A stretch of 64,000 bases of DNA. Origin: Micromonospora sediminicola (GTDB lineage: Bacteria; Actinomycetota; Actinomycetes; Mycobacteriales; Micromonosporaceae). A model generated the notes under the pieces. The model worked only from the letters and a program-made list of their open reading frames with translations. It was not told the origin of the DNA and did not search any database. The DNA is taken from contig NZ_FLRH01000003.1 in NCBI RefSeq assembly GCF_900089585.1, forward strand, positions 2,122,501 through 2,186,500, in the 5' to 3' direction. A program made the translations under genes and the position numbers. How positions within the stretch are numbered: the first letter of the stretch is position 1; every line of letters begins with the position of its first letter. Below, piece after piece: positions 24,271-32,607 of this stretch.

Positions 24271-24539
24271 GCAGAGCTGCGACGGAGCCGAGTAGCGGAC
24301 CGACCCGCCAGCCCAGAGAGCCGCCGGTTGCTGCGAGGCGGTCTGGCGCCGGCCCGCGAAGACCCTCCCGAGCTGCGGGAGGAACGGCGTCCGCGCCCAG
24401 TAGAACCCGCCCGGCCGGCCCCGGTGAAAAGGCGACGAACGAGGCTCCCGCCGCGGCGGGGGCGAAGGTGTGGTGGCACCGCGAGGTTCCCGCTCGCCCA
24501 CACCTCCCTGGGGATCGCGTTGCGATTGACCGAGGAGGT
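24271..24539 (+). promoter_or_regulatory. T-box riboswitch, translational type, apparent Asp (GAC) specifier
   Basis: Stem I: GGAG (24284-24287) pairs with CTCC (24365-24368); above it the specifier loop has AGTA (24291-24294) opposite GAA (24358-24360), followed by GAC (24361-24363); GCGG (24295-24298) pairs with CCGC (24354-24357). The distal arm has an AGAGAG bulge and GGTTG loop. The T-box sequence TGGCACCGCG is at 24474-24483; its variable base C (24477) fits a G discriminator base as in tRNA-Asp. It sits in a bulge of helix GGTGTGG/CCACACC (24467-24473/24498-24504), with GCG/CGC (24481-24483/24491-24493) closing. In the alternative fold ACCTCC (24502-24507) pairs with the ribosome site GGAGGT (24534-24539). 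Uncharged tRNA would therefore free the ribosome site. Confidence 0.85.
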
Positions 24540-24546
24540 AACCGCC

Positions 24547-25833
24547 GTGCAACGCATCCTGTCCGCCCAACTTCCCACCCACGTCGGCGCCACCGTCCGG
24601 CTCGCCGGGTGGGTCCACCGCCGCCGGCTGCTCAAGTCGGTGGCCTTCCTGATCGTCCGGGACGCCGCCGGGCTCGCCCAGGTGGTGGTCGCCGCGCCCG
24701 CCGTGCGCGCGCAGGTCGAGGCGCTGCCCGAGGAGACCGTGGTCGAGGTGGTCGGCACGGTGGTCGCGAACCCGACCGCCCCCGCCGGGGTCGAGGTCGT
24801 CGAGCCCGAGGTACGACCACTCGGCCCGCCCGCCGTCCCGCCCCCGTTCGACCTCTACCGGCCGGTGCTGACCGCGAGCCTGCCCACCCAGCTCGACCAC
24901 GCGCCGACCGCGCTGCGGCACCCCACCCGGTCCGCCGCGCTGCGGATCTCGGCCGCTGCCGTGTCCGGATTCCGGGCGACCCTCGACGCGCGGCGCTTCG
25001 TCGAGGTGCACACGCCGAAGGTGGTCGGCTCGTCCACCGAGAGCGGCGCGAACGTGTTCGCGCTGGACTGGTTCGGCCGGCCCGCCTACCTGGCCCAGTC
25101 GCCGCAGTTCTACAAGCAGCTCATGGTGGGCGTCTTCGAGCGGGTGTACGAGGTGGGGCCGGTGTTCCGCGCCGAGCCGCACGACACGGTCCGCCACCTG
25201 GCGCAGTACACCTCGCTCGACGTCGAGCTGGGATTCGTGACCGACCACCGGGACGTGATGGCGGTGCTGCGGGACACGGTGGCCGGGATGCTCGCGGCCG
25301 TGGCGGACCGGGCCGGCGCCGCGCTGGACACGCTCGGCGTGACGGTGCCGCCGGTGCCCGCCGAGATCCCGGCGGTGCACTTCACCGACGCGCTGACGAT
25401 CGCCGGCGCCCCGGCCGACGAACCCGACCTGGCCCCCGCCCACGAGCGGGCGCTGGGGGAGTGGGCCCGCGCCGAGCACGGCAGCGACTTCCTGTTCGTC
25501 ACCGGCTACCCGATGGCGAAGCGGCCCTTCTACACCCATCCGGACCCGGCCCGACCGGCGTACTCGAACGGTTTCGACCTGCTGTTCCGCGGCATGGAGC
25601 TGGTCACCGGCGGGCAGCGGCTGCACCGGCACGCCGACTACCTGGCCGCGTTGACGGCCCGGGGCGAGCCGGTGGAGCCCTACGCCGGCTACGTGGACGC
25701 GTTCCGGCACGGGATGCCGCCGCACGGCGGCTTCGCGATCGGGCTGGAACGGTTCGTCGCCCGGCTCACCGGCGCGGCGAACGTCCGCGAGGTGACGGCC
25801 TTCCCGCGCGACCTGCACCGCCTCACACCCTGA
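24547..25833 (+). CDS. Aspartate--tRNA(Asp/Asn) ligase, archaeal-type (AspRS-2)
   Basis: A 428-residue class IIb synthetase without the large insert of the bacterial AspS, hence the short archaeal/second-copy type, often non-discriminating. An N-terminal OB anticodon-binding domain (about 1-100: VRLAGWVHRRRLLKSVAFLI) precedes the catalytic domain: QSPQFYKQLMVGVFERVYEV, motif 2 VFRAEPHDTVRHLAQYTSLD, KRPFYT, FDLLFRGMELVTGGQRLH and motif 3 HGGFAIGLERFVARLTG. In motif 2 the usual Glu of HLxEY appears as Gln (HLAQY). GTG 24547 has a perfect AGGAGG 8 bp upstream that is the control point of the T-box. A housekeeping AspS presumably lies elsewhere; this copy would be made when tRNA-Asp is poorly charged. 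Confidence 0.88.
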   Translation: MQRILSAQLPTHVGATVRLAGWVHRRRLLKSVAFLIVRDAAGLAQVVVAAPAVRAQVEALPEETVVEVVGTVVANPTAPAGVEVVEPEVRPLGPPAVPPPFDLYRPVLTASLPTQLDHAPTALRHPTRSAALRISAAAVSGFRATLDARRFVEVHTPKVVGSSTESGANVFALDWFGRPAYLAQSPQFYKQLMVGVFERVYEVGPVFRAEPHDTVRHLAQYTSLDVELGFVTDHRDVMAVLRDTVAGMLAAVADRAGAALDTLGVTVPPVPAEIPAVHFTDALTIAGAPADEPDLAPAHERALGEWARAEHGSDFLFVTGYPMAKRPFYTHPDPARPAYSNGFDLLFRGMELVTGGQRLHRHADYLAALTARGEPVEPYAGYVDAFRHGMPPHGGFAIGLERFVARLTGAANVREVTAFPRDLHRLTP

Positions 25834-25837
25834 CCCC

Positions 25838-25877
25838 GCGCCGACGGACGGTCCTGATCCGGACCGTTCGCCGGCGC
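25838..25877 (+). terminator. Hairpin terminator after the AspRS gene
   Basis: Two stacked helices: GCGCCG (25838-25843) with CGGCGC (25872-25877), and ACGGTCC (25848-25854) with GGACCGT (25861-25867). Confidence 0.65.
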
Positions 25878-26017
25878 GCCGCCCGGGAAGCGGCAGGGCA
25901 CAGGAACGGGGTGAGCGCAAACGTCATCGCGCGCAGCGGCGTGGCCTGCGCCCAGGGCCACGGGCGCCGGGGGTGTGGGTTCGGTCGCCTGGCCGATCAC
26001 GACCTTGCACGCCCCGC

Positions 26018-26061
26018 GCGATATACCGCCTGGTCATACTTATGACTCAGCGGTATATCGC
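26018..26061. repeat. 44-bp AT-rich nested palindrome in the AspRS-lipB gap
   Basis: Outer arms GCGATATACCGC (26018-26029) and GCGGTATATCGC (26050-26061) are perfect; inner arms GTCATA (26033-26038) and TATGAC (26041-26046) are perfect and share the same centre. Only three pairs between them and the central CT fail. The AT content is striking against the surrounding DNA. The 329-bp gap 25834-26162 holds no gene that I can see. The element lies 101 bp beyond the lipB stop, so it could be an operator, a terminator or a mobile-element remnant. Confidence 0.8.
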
Positions 26062-26162
26062 ACCCGGGGGCATTGTCGTGCCGACGGCGACACGCCCGGC
26101 GCGGGATGCTCGCGCGACGGGATGACGGGCATCGACCGACGGCGGCCGGGAGCCGTACCCGG

Positions 26163-26804
26163 TCAGACCCGGGTGAGGGTGGGCAGGTGCCGCTCGACCA
26201 CCGGGAGCACGTCGGCCACGGTGACCGCCCGGCCCAGTTCGGCGGTGAGCGAGGTGACCCCGGCGTCGCGGATGCCGCACGGCACGATCCGGTCGAAGAA
26301 GCCCAGGTCGCAGTCGCAGTTGACGGAGAAGCCGTGCAGCGTGACGCCGCGGGCCACCCGGATGCCGATGGCCGCCACCTTGCGGGCCGGGCCCCGGTCG
26401 TCCTCCGGCACCCACACGCCGCTGCGCCCCTCGACCCGGCCGGCGGTCAGCCCGAACTCGGCGCAGACGTCGATCAGCAGCTGCTCGGTGCGTCGCACGT
26501 AGGCCACCACGTCGACCGGGTCGGGCAGCCGGACGATCGGGTAGCCGACGAGCTGCCCCGGACCGTGCCAGGTGATCTTGCCGCCGCGGTCCACGTCCAC
26601 CACCGGGGTGCCGTCCACCGGCCGGTCCCACGGCTCGGTCCGCTTGCCGGCGGTGTAGACGCTGGGGTGCTCCAGCAGCAGCACGGTGTCGCCCTGCTCG
26701 CCCGCCACCACGGCCTCGTGCAGCCGGCGCTGCTCGTCCCAGGCGGCCTGGTAGTCGAGCAGGCCGGCGCGGACGGCGGTCAGCCCGGAAGTCGTCACGC
26801 TCAC
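26163..26804 (-). CDS. lipB: Lipoyl(octanoyl) transferase
   Basis: A 213-residue enzyme moving octanoate from acyl carrier protein to lipoyl domains, the first step of lipoate synthesis. Family marks: [29 protein letters not shown], the catalytic Lys in ARKVAAIGI (K142) and catalytic Cys in VPCGIRD (C176). Full family length. GTG at 26804 follows TAGGCT by 6 bp; a second GTG two codons inside is also possible. LipA encoded 2 kb away completes the pathway. Confidence 0.95.
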   Translation of the reverse strand: MSVTTSGLTAVRAGLLDYQAAWDEQRRLHEAVVAGEQGDTVLLLEHPSVYTAGKRTEPWDRPVDGTPVVDVDRGGKITWHGPGQLVGYPIVRLPDPVDVVAYVRRTEQLLIDVCAEFGLTAGRVEGRSGVWVPEDDRGPARKVAAIGIRVARGVTLHGFSVNCDCDLGFFDRIVPCGIRDAGVTSLTAELGRAVTVADVLPVVERHLPTLTRV

Positions 26805-26810
26805 CCGTCC

Positions 26811-26816
26811 AGCCTA
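26811..26816 (-). promoter_or_regulatory. Leaderless -10 element of lipB
   Basis: TAGGCT on the minus strand, 6 bp before GTG 26804. Confidence 0.55.
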
Positions 26817-26856
26817 GTCCCGCCGGCCGGGACCCCGACCCGTGACGCTCGTCGCG

Positions 26857-28674
26857 TCACGCCGCCGGCACCCGCCACACCCAGACGTCCTCGACCCGCT
26901 CGGGCGGGCCCAGCAGGGCGGTGGCGGTGCGGCGCAGCGCCTCCTCGTCGACGTCGTACTTGGCGCCGTGCACCCGGTCGGCCAGCACGACCGCCCGCAC
27001 GTCCCAGTAGCGCAGGTCGGCCCGCGACTGCTGGATGCTGCCCTCGGTGACGATCGGCACCAGGCCGGTCCGGCCCGCCTGGTCCATCAGCGTGTCGAAG
27101 GTGCGCGGCACCGGGCCGATCCGGCCCCGGCCGTCCGGCCCGCCCGGGCCGAGGAAGAAGCCCGCCGGGATACGGAACTCGCCCTGCCGGTGGGCCAGGG
27201 CGTACGCCTGCCAGCGCTGGCCGTCGGGGTAGACGTCGACGGTCAGCGGCAGCGGGGTGAGCACCCCGTCGGGCGGGACGTAGCGCGTCCAGGCGCCGGT
27301 GGTGATGAACGCCGGGACCGGTTCGCGCACGCTGGTGAGCAGCGGGGTGGGCAGCAACGGCAGCAGCGCGACGGCGAACCCGACCGTCCAGGCCGCGCCA
27401 CCGAGCCGGCGCCGGGGCGGCCGGGCCCGCAGGCTGTCGACCGCGTACGCCAGCAGCAGGCCGATCACCGGCGCGACGACCAGCGCCAGCCGCGACGGCA
27501 GCGCCGCGTTGACCACCGGCAGGTTGTCCAGCACCCCGAACGGCAGCAGCTGGTCGGTGCGCCGGCCGTTCCACTTGGCCGTCGGCCCCCAGGAGAGCAC
27601 GGCGAAGACCACCGCGGTGACGCCGAGCGCGGCCAGCGTGGCCCGGAACGCCCGGTCGGCGCGCCGCCAGAGCAGGGCGAAGCAGGCGACCGCGAGCAGC
27701 AGCAGCGCGACGCCGAAGAAGGAGTTCTCCTCGGTCGGGTTGGGCGCCAGCGAGGTGCCCCACCCGGCCCAGCCGGCCAGCGAGCGGCGCGGGTACGCCC
27801 CGTAGGCGGCGATGTCCTCGGAGTGGACCAGCGGGTCGAAGCCGGTGCCGTGGAACCGTTGCGGCCCGGCGAAGTGCAGCCAGAGCGGGTACGCCAGCAG
27901 CGCCCCGGCCACCAGCGCGGTCACACCGAGCCCGGCCGCCATCCGCGGCAGCGCGGCGCGCGCCTCGGCCCGGCGCGCCGGGGCCAGCGCCCAGGCCAGC
28001 AGGAACACGCCGAGCGCCAGGGCGGTGAAGAACAGCCCCTCGGCGGCGATCGAGAAGGCGACCGCCACCAGCAGCCCCAGCACGATCCCCCCGGTGACCG
28101 CGCGCCCCGGCCGCCGCAGCCGGAACACGCCCCAGACCAGCAGCGGCACCAGCCAGCCCGCGGTCCAGTTCAGGTGCGCGTTGGCGTGCGACACCATCGC
28201 CGGGCAGTAGGCGATGAACAGCGCGCCCACCCCGGCGGCCAGCCGGCTGGCCACGAGGTGCCGGCTGAGCAGCCAGTACCAGGCCACCGCCGTGGCGGCC
28301 AGGTTGAGCGTGAGGATCACCAGGAACGTCGCAGGCGGCCCGACCAGGTACGTCAGCGGCGCGAAGACCGCCGCGTACACGGTGATCGAGGTGTTGACCG
28401 CGAGGTTCACGCCGTCCGGGACGTTGATCAGGTGGGTGAAGAGCGGGTTCTCGCCGTGGGTCAACGCGTGCCCGCCGAACGCCAGCAGCCACTCGAACAG
28501 CGCCTGGTCGCTGGAGTTGACGGTGATCGTGCGGCTGTTCGGGTCCCGCCACATGCCGCTGGTGACCCAGAGCGCCAGGGCCACCGCGGCCAGCGTCACC
28601 AGCAGGTCGGCGCGCCGGTCGCGAGCGGCGGTGGCCGGCGACGGGCCGGTGACCGGGGACGGGGAGAACGGCAC
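26857..28674 (-). CDS. Polytopic membrane protein, GT-C glycosyltransferase-like
   Basis: A 605-residue protein with roughly ten to twelve membrane helices from residue 30 to about 450 and a soluble C-terminal domain (YPDGQRWQAYALAHRQGEF, DTLMDQAGRTGLVPIVTEG, YWDVRAVVLADRVHGAKYDV). The first outer loop reads RTITVNSSDQALFEWLLAFG with acidic residues placed as in GT-C enzymes. Not assigned to a named family; a role in transfer of a lipid-linked sugar is inferred from topology only. GTG 28674 is taken because a TAACGT lies 7 bp upstream; in-frame starts further up overlap the divergent gene's control region. Confidence 0.65.
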   Translation of the reverse strand: MPFSPSPVTGPSPATAARDRRADLLVTLAAVALALWVTSGMWRDPNSRTITVNSSDQALFEWLLAFGGHALTHGENPLFTHLINVPDGVNLAVNTSITVYAAVFAPLTYLVGPPATFLVILTLNLAATAVAWYWLLSRHLVASRLAAGVGALFIAYCPAMVSHANAHLNWTAGWLVPLLVWGVFRLRRPGRAVTGGIVLGLLVAVAFSIAAEGLFFTALALGVFLLAWALAPARRAEARAALPRMAAGLGVTALVAGALLAYPLWLHFAGPQRFHGTGFDPLVHSEDIAAYGAYPRRSLAGWAGWGTSLAPNPTEENSFFGVALLLLAVACFALLWRRADRAFRATLAALGVTAVVFAVLSWGPTAKWNGRRTDQLLPFGVLDNLPVVNAALPSRLALVVAPVIGLLLAYAVDSLRARPPRRRLGGAAWTVGFAVALLPLLPTPLLTSVREPVPAFITTGAWTRYVPPDGVLTPLPLTVDVYPDGQRWQAYALAHRQGEFRIPAGFFLGPGGPDGRGRIGPVPRTFDTLMDQAGRTGLVPIVTEGSIQQSRADLRYWDVRAVVLADRVHGAKYDVDEEALRRTATALLGPPERVEDVWVWRVPAA

Positions 28675-28681
28675 GCAGCGG

Positions 28682-28687
28682 ACGTTA
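28682..28687 (-). promoter_or_regulatory. Leaderless -10 element of the 26857-28674 gene
   Basis: TAACGT on the minus strand, 7 bp before GTG 28674. Confidence 0.55.
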
Positions 28688-28820
28688 CCAATCGGACCTG
28701 GGCACACCGCCCGGACGGTGAATGTGTGACCGGCAACCATTCCTGTCGATGAAACACGGACGTAACGTCGCGGCAACTCGGAGAGTGACTCAGTTCACAT
28801 TCCATGATCGGGAGGTCCCC

Positions 28821-30047
28821 GTGTCCCGCTCCTCATCCCTCATCACCCGCCTCGCCGGGGCGGCGGCCGGGGTCGTGCTGGCCGCGGCCGCCGTCCTGGT
28901 CTCCGCCCTGCCCGCGCAGGCCGCCTCGCTGACCCAGGTCAGCGGGTTCGGCTCCAACCCCGGCAACCTGGCCATGTACGCCTACCGGCCGGACGGCCTG
29001 CCGGCCAACGCGCCGGCCGTGGTGCTGCTGCACGGCTGCACCCAGAACGCCTCGACGTACTTCACCAACTCCGGCTGGCAGAAGTACGCCGACCAGTGGA
29101 AGTTCGCGCTGATCGTGCCGCAGCAGCCGTCCGGCAACAACGCCAACTCCTGCTTCAACTGGTTCGAGACCGGCGACACCGCCCGAGGCCAGGGTGAGGC
29201 GCTGTCGATCAAGCAGATGGTCGACTACGCGAAGACGAACTACGGCACCGACGCCGGCCGGGTCTTCGTCAGCGGCCTGTCCGCCGGCGGCGCGATGAGT
29301 TCCGTCATGCTCGCCACCTACCCCGACGTGTTCGCCGCCGGCTCGGTGATCGCCGGCATCCCGTACCGCTGTGCCACCAGCACGACCAGCGCCTTCAGCT
29401 GCATGAACCCGGGCGTGGACAAGACCCCGGCGCAGTGGGGCGACCTGGTCCGCAACGCGTACTCCGGCTACTCTGGCAAGCGGCCCCGGGTGGCGGTCTG
29501 GCACGGCACCAGCGACTACACGGTCAACGTGGCGAACGCGACCGAGTCGCGGGACCAGTGGACCAACGTGCTGGGCGTGTCGCAGACCCCGACCAGCACC
29601 TCGTCGCTGCCGGGCGGCACCAGCCTGGAGGTCTACGGCAACGACCAGGTGCGCGTCTACCGCGTCTCCGGCATGGGCCACGGCACCCCGGTCGACCCGG
29701 GCTCGGCCGCCGACCAGTGCGGCACCGCCGGGGCGTACTTCCTGGACACCATCTGCTCGACCTACCGGGACGCGCTCTTCTTCGGCCTGGGCGGCGGCAC
29801 CACGCCGAGCCCGACCCCGACGGCGACCGCCTCGCCCACCCCGACCTCGTCGCCCTCGCCGACGCCCACCACGTCGCCGGTCTGCGTCACCGCCAGCAAC
29901 TACGCGCACGTCGTGGCCGGCCGGGCCTACCAGTCCGGCGGGTACGCCTACGCGCTCGGCAGCGGCCAGCGGATGGGCCTCTACAACACCTTCTACACCA
30001 CCGTGCTGAAGCAGACCGGCCCCAGCTACTGGGTCATCGGCTGCTGA
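28821..30047 (+). CDS. Secreted PHB-depolymerase/feruloyl-esterase family enzyme
   Basis: A 408-residue extracellular alpha/beta-hydrolase. Signal peptide about 1-37 (hydrophobic run ending ALPAQA), then the catalytic domain with oxyanion motif LLHGCTQNAS, lipase box FVSGLSAGGAMS (nucleophile Ser), GTSDYTVN and catalytic His in VSGMGHGTP. A Ser/Thr/Pro linker (PSPTPTATASPTPTSSPSPT) joins a ~55-residue C-terminal module with two Cys (CVTASNYAHVVAGRA ... YWVIGC), seen in related actinomycete esterases and probably for substrate binding. The family cleaves short-chain polyhydroxyalkanoate or aryl esters; the exact substrate is not readable. GTG 28821 has GGGAGGT upstream. Confidence 0.88.
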   Translation: MSRSSSLITRLAGAAAGVVLAAAAVLVSALPAQAASLTQVSGFGSNPGNLAMYAYRPDGLPANAPAVVLLHGCTQNASTYFTNSGWQKYADQWKFALIVPQQPSGNNANSCFNWFETGDTARGQGEALSIKQMVDYAKTNYGTDAGRVFVSGLSAGGAMSSVMLATYPDVFAAGSVIAGIPYRCATSTTSAFSCMNPGVDKTPAQWGDLVRNAYSGYSGKRPRVAVWHGTSDYTVNVANATESRDQWTNVLGVSQTPTSTSSLPGGTSLEVYGNDQVRVYRVSGMGHGTPVDPGSAADQCGTAGAYFLDTICSTYRDALFFGLGGGTTPSPTPTATASPTPTSSPSPTPTTSPVCVTASNYAHVVAGRAYQSGGYAYALGSGQRMGLYNTFYTTVLKQTGPSYWVIGC

Positions 30048-30059
30048 CCGCCCGCACCG

Positions 30060-30094
30060 CGCCGCCCTCGCCGGGTCACTCGGTGAGGGCGGCG
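30060..30094. terminator. Bidirectional hairpin overlapping the epimerase stop
   Basis: CGCCGCCCTC (30060-30069) pairs with GAGGGCGGCG (30085-30094); the right arm lies inside the last codons of the convergent gene. Confidence 0.65.
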
Positions 30095-30975
30095 TGCAGC
30101 GCGCCCGCCAGCTCCGGGTGGGTCCAGGTGAAACCGGCCCTGCCGAGCACCCCCGGCAGCACCCGGGTGCTGGTGAGCGCCTCGTGCGCGAAGCCGCCCA
30201 GCGCCACCTTCAGCGCCAGCGCCGGGATCGGCATGATCGCCGGTCGGTGCAGCTGACGGGCCAGCTCCCGGGTGAATTCGGCGTTGGTGACCGGCGCCGG
30301 GCCGACCACGTTGACCGGGCCGGCCACGTCGTCGCGGGCCAGCAGGAACACCGCGGCGTCCAGCCAGTCACGCATCGAGATCCATGGCAGCCACTGCCGG
30401 CCGTTGCCCAGCTTGCCGCCGACACCCAGCCGGAACGGCAGCAGCTGCGGCTTGAGCAGACCGCCGTCGCGGTGCAGCGGCAGCCCGGTACGCAGCCGCA
30501 CCACCCGTACCCCGGCGTCCTCGGCCGGTCGGGTCGCGGCCTCCCAGACCCGGCAGACGTCGGCCAGGAACCCCTCGCCGGCCGGCGCGTCCTCCTCGAC
30601 GGTCCGGTCGCCGGTGTTGCCGTACCAGCCGACGGCGGAGGAGTTCAGCAGCGCCGCCGGCCGGTCCGTCGCGGGCAGCCCGGCGATCGTGATGGCCAGC
30701 GTGGTGGTGCTGTCCACCCGGCTGGTCCGGATCAGCTTCTTGTAGTCGTCGTTCCAGCGCTTGTCGCCCACCCCGGCGCCGGCCAGGTTGACCACCGCGT
30801 CGGCGTCGGCGACCAGCTGCGGGTCGAGCTGCGCGGCGGACGGATTCCACTGCCGCTCGTCGGGGGTGCGCGGCGCGCGGCGGACCAGGCGGGTGACCTG
30901 GTGGCCGTCCGCGGCGAGCCGGTCGACCAGTCGGGTGCCGAGGAAGCCGGAGACGCCGGCCATGAGGATCCGCAT
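30076..30975 (-). CDS. TIGR01777 family NAD(P)-dependent epimerase-like protein
   Basis: A 299-residue Rossmann protein with MAGVSGFLGTRLVDRL at the N-terminus (nucleotide-binding Gly motif), then NLAGAGVGDKRWND, LLNSSAVGWYGNTGD with the YGxxxD part of the reductase site, LRTGLPLHRDGGLL and WISMRDWLDAAVFLL. This is the TIGR01777/YfcH sub-family of extended SDRs, function unknown; the mycobacterial homologue (Rv2216) lies in the same lipB-dlaT neighbourhood. ATG 30975 begins the conserved strand; ATG 30981 two codons upstream is an alternative. Confidence 0.88.
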   Translation of the reverse strand: MRILMAGVSGFLGTRLVDRLAADGHQVTRLVRRAPRTPDERQWNPSAAQLDPQLVADADAVVNLAGAGVGDKRWNDDYKKLIRTSRVDSTTTLAITIAGLPATDRPAALLNSSAVGWYGNTGDRTVEEDAPAGEGFLADVCRVWEAATRPAEDAGVRVVRLRTGLPLHRDGGLLKPQLLPFRLGVGGKLGNGRQWLPWISMRDWLDAAVFLLARDDVAGPVNVVGPAPVTNAEFTRELARQLHRPAIMPIPALALKVALGGFAHEALTSTRVLPGVLGRAGFTWTHPELAGALHAALTE

Positions 30976-31059
30976 GCTCATATCTTCGAGTACGGAGCGC
31001 GATCCGGATGCGTTGAGCGAAATCACTCACTCGTCACGCCCCCGTGTTGCGGAGTCGTC

Positions 31060-31596
31060 TCACTCGCCCGTGCGGCCGTCGACGGCCTCGCGCAGGATGT
31101 CGGCCTGACCGAGGTGCCGGGCGTACTCGTCGATCATGTGCAGGAGCACCCAGCGCAGCGATCGTTCGGCCCCGGTCCCCGGCGTGCGCCCGACCGCGTC
31201 GAGGGGGAGGGCGGCGGCGATCCGGCGGGAGGTCGCCACCTGTTCCCGCCAGATCGCGAAGCTGCCCGGGCCGGTGGCGTCGGCGACGTCGTGGAACGGC
31301 GCGTCGAAGTCGTCGGTCAGGTCGAACAGGTCGCCGGGCCAGGGCGCGTCCGCGACCACGCCCTGGAAGTACCAGCGTTCGACGGTCGCGAGGTGCCGGA
31401 CCAGGCCGAGCAGGGACAGGCGGGTGGACGGCACCGGACGTGACCGCAACTGCTCGTCGGACAGGTCGGCGCACTTGCGGACCAGGGCGTCGCGCTGGAA
31501 GTCGAGGAACGTGTCGAGCAGCGTGCGCTCGTCCGCGCTCGGCGGCAGCGCGAAGCGGCGGTCGGACCCGGCGTCTCCGGGCGTCACGGCGCTCAC
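31060..31596 (-). CDS. DinB/DUF664 family protein
   Basis: A 178-residue four-helix DinB-type protein. It has the LGLVRHLATVERWYFQGV and LHMIDEYARHLGQADILRE segments that carry the metal-binding histidines of DUF664, a group whose members act as thiol (mycothiol or bacillithiol) transferases. Actinomycetes use mycothiol, so an S-transferase role is plausible. GTG 31596 overlaps the stop of the upstream aldo/keto reductase by 4 bp (GTGA), showing an operon of LLM oxidoreductase, reductase and DinB. Confidence 0.8.
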   Translation of the reverse strand: MSAVTPGDAGSDRRFALPPSADERTLLDTFLDFQRDALVRKCADLSDEQLRSRPVPSTRLSLLGLVRHLATVERWYFQGVVADAPWPGDLFDLTDDFDAPFHDVADATGPGSFAIWREQVATSRRIAAALPLDAVGRTPGTGAERSLRWVLLHMIDEYARHLGQADILREAVDGRTGE

Positions 31597-32603
31597 GCCG
31601 CCGCCGTAGCCGTGCGCAGGTCGGCCAGGAGGCGCTCCACCTCGGCGTACGCCGTCTCCGGCAGCGGCCCGCACGCCAGCGCGCCGATGTTCTCCTCGGC
31701 CTGGCCCACCGTCCGGCAGCCGGGGATGGGCAGCGTGCGCGCGCTGCGGGCGAGCAGCCAGCCCAGCGCGCCCTGGGCCAGCGTGCGGCCGTCGGCGGTG
31801 AGCGCCTCGCGGACCCGGGCCACCCGCTCGGCCCACTCGGCGCGTGGCACCCCCTCGCTGAACCAGTCCAGCCACTCGGGAGCCGACCCGCGCACGTCGT
31901 CGCCGCCCCGGGCGGCCGGGGCGCCCTGGTACTTCGCGGTGAGCAGGCCCATCGCCAGCGGGCCCCGGTTGAGGCTGGCCAGGTCGAACTCCTCGCAGAC
32001 CGCGAGCATCGCGGCGTTGTCCCGCAGCACCGACTGGTCGTGCTGGATCGCCGCGCAGCGCGGCCCGGCCGCCGCGAACGCCCGCGCCGACGCCGGGTCG
32101 TCGGTGCTCCAGCCGTACGCCCGGATCTTCCCCTCGTCGACCAGCGCCTCCAGGGTGTCGACCAGGTCCAGCGCGCGTGGCACCGGCAGGCCGTTGAGGT
32201 GGAGCTGGTAGAGGTCCACGTGGTCGGTGCCGAGGCGGCGCAGCGACCCCTCCAGGCTGCGTCGCGCGTTCGCGGGGCCGGCGTCCTCGCCGGTGGCCTG
32301 CCGGGTCGCCTCGTCGGTGAGGTAGCCGAACTTGGTGGCGATCACCGCCTGGTCCCGGCGACCGGCGAGCGCCCGGCCGAGCACCCGTTCGCTGTGCCCG
32401 GCCCCGTAGTTGCAGGAGGTGTCGAAGAGGGTCGCGCCGAGGTCCAGGGCCCGGTGGACGGTGCGGACCGACTCGTCGTCGTCCACCTCGCCCCAGCCCA
32501 GCGGCTGGGCGCCGGCCCAGAGCGGGCCGCCGATCGCCCAGCAGCCCATGCCGATGGCGCTGACCTCGATGCCGCTGCGCCCGAGTCGTCGTGTCGTCGT
32601 CAT
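31593..32603 (-). CDS. Aldo/keto reductase
   Basis: A 336-residue NADPH-dependent (beta/alpha)8 oxidoreductase. Catalytic residues are visible: Asp and Tyr in FDTSCNYGAGHSE, Lys in IATKFGYLT, His in YQLHLNG. The C-terminal cofactor stretch IPGCRTVGQAEENIGAL is normal. Substrate unknown. It follows the LLM oxidoreductase gene after 4 bp and overlaps the DinB gene, so the three act together, perhaps in detoxification of carbonyl compounds. Confidence 0.88.
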   Translation of the reverse strand: MTTTRRLGRSGIEVSAIGMGCWAIGGPLWAGAQPLGWGEVDDDESVRTVHRALDLGATLFDTSCNYGAGHSERVLGRALAGRRDQAVIATKFGYLTDEATRQATGEDAGPANARRSLEGSLRRLGTDHVDLYQLHLNGLPVPRALDLVDTLEALVDEGKIRAYGWSTDDPASARAFAAAGPRCAAIQHDQSVLRDNAAMLAVCEEFDLASLNRGPLAMGLLTAKYQGAPAARGGDDVRGSAPEWLDWFSEGVPRAEWAERVARVREALTADGRTLAQGALGWLLARSARTLPIPGCRTVGQAEENIGALACGPLPETAYAEVERLLADLRTATAAA

Positions 32604-32607
32604 GGCC

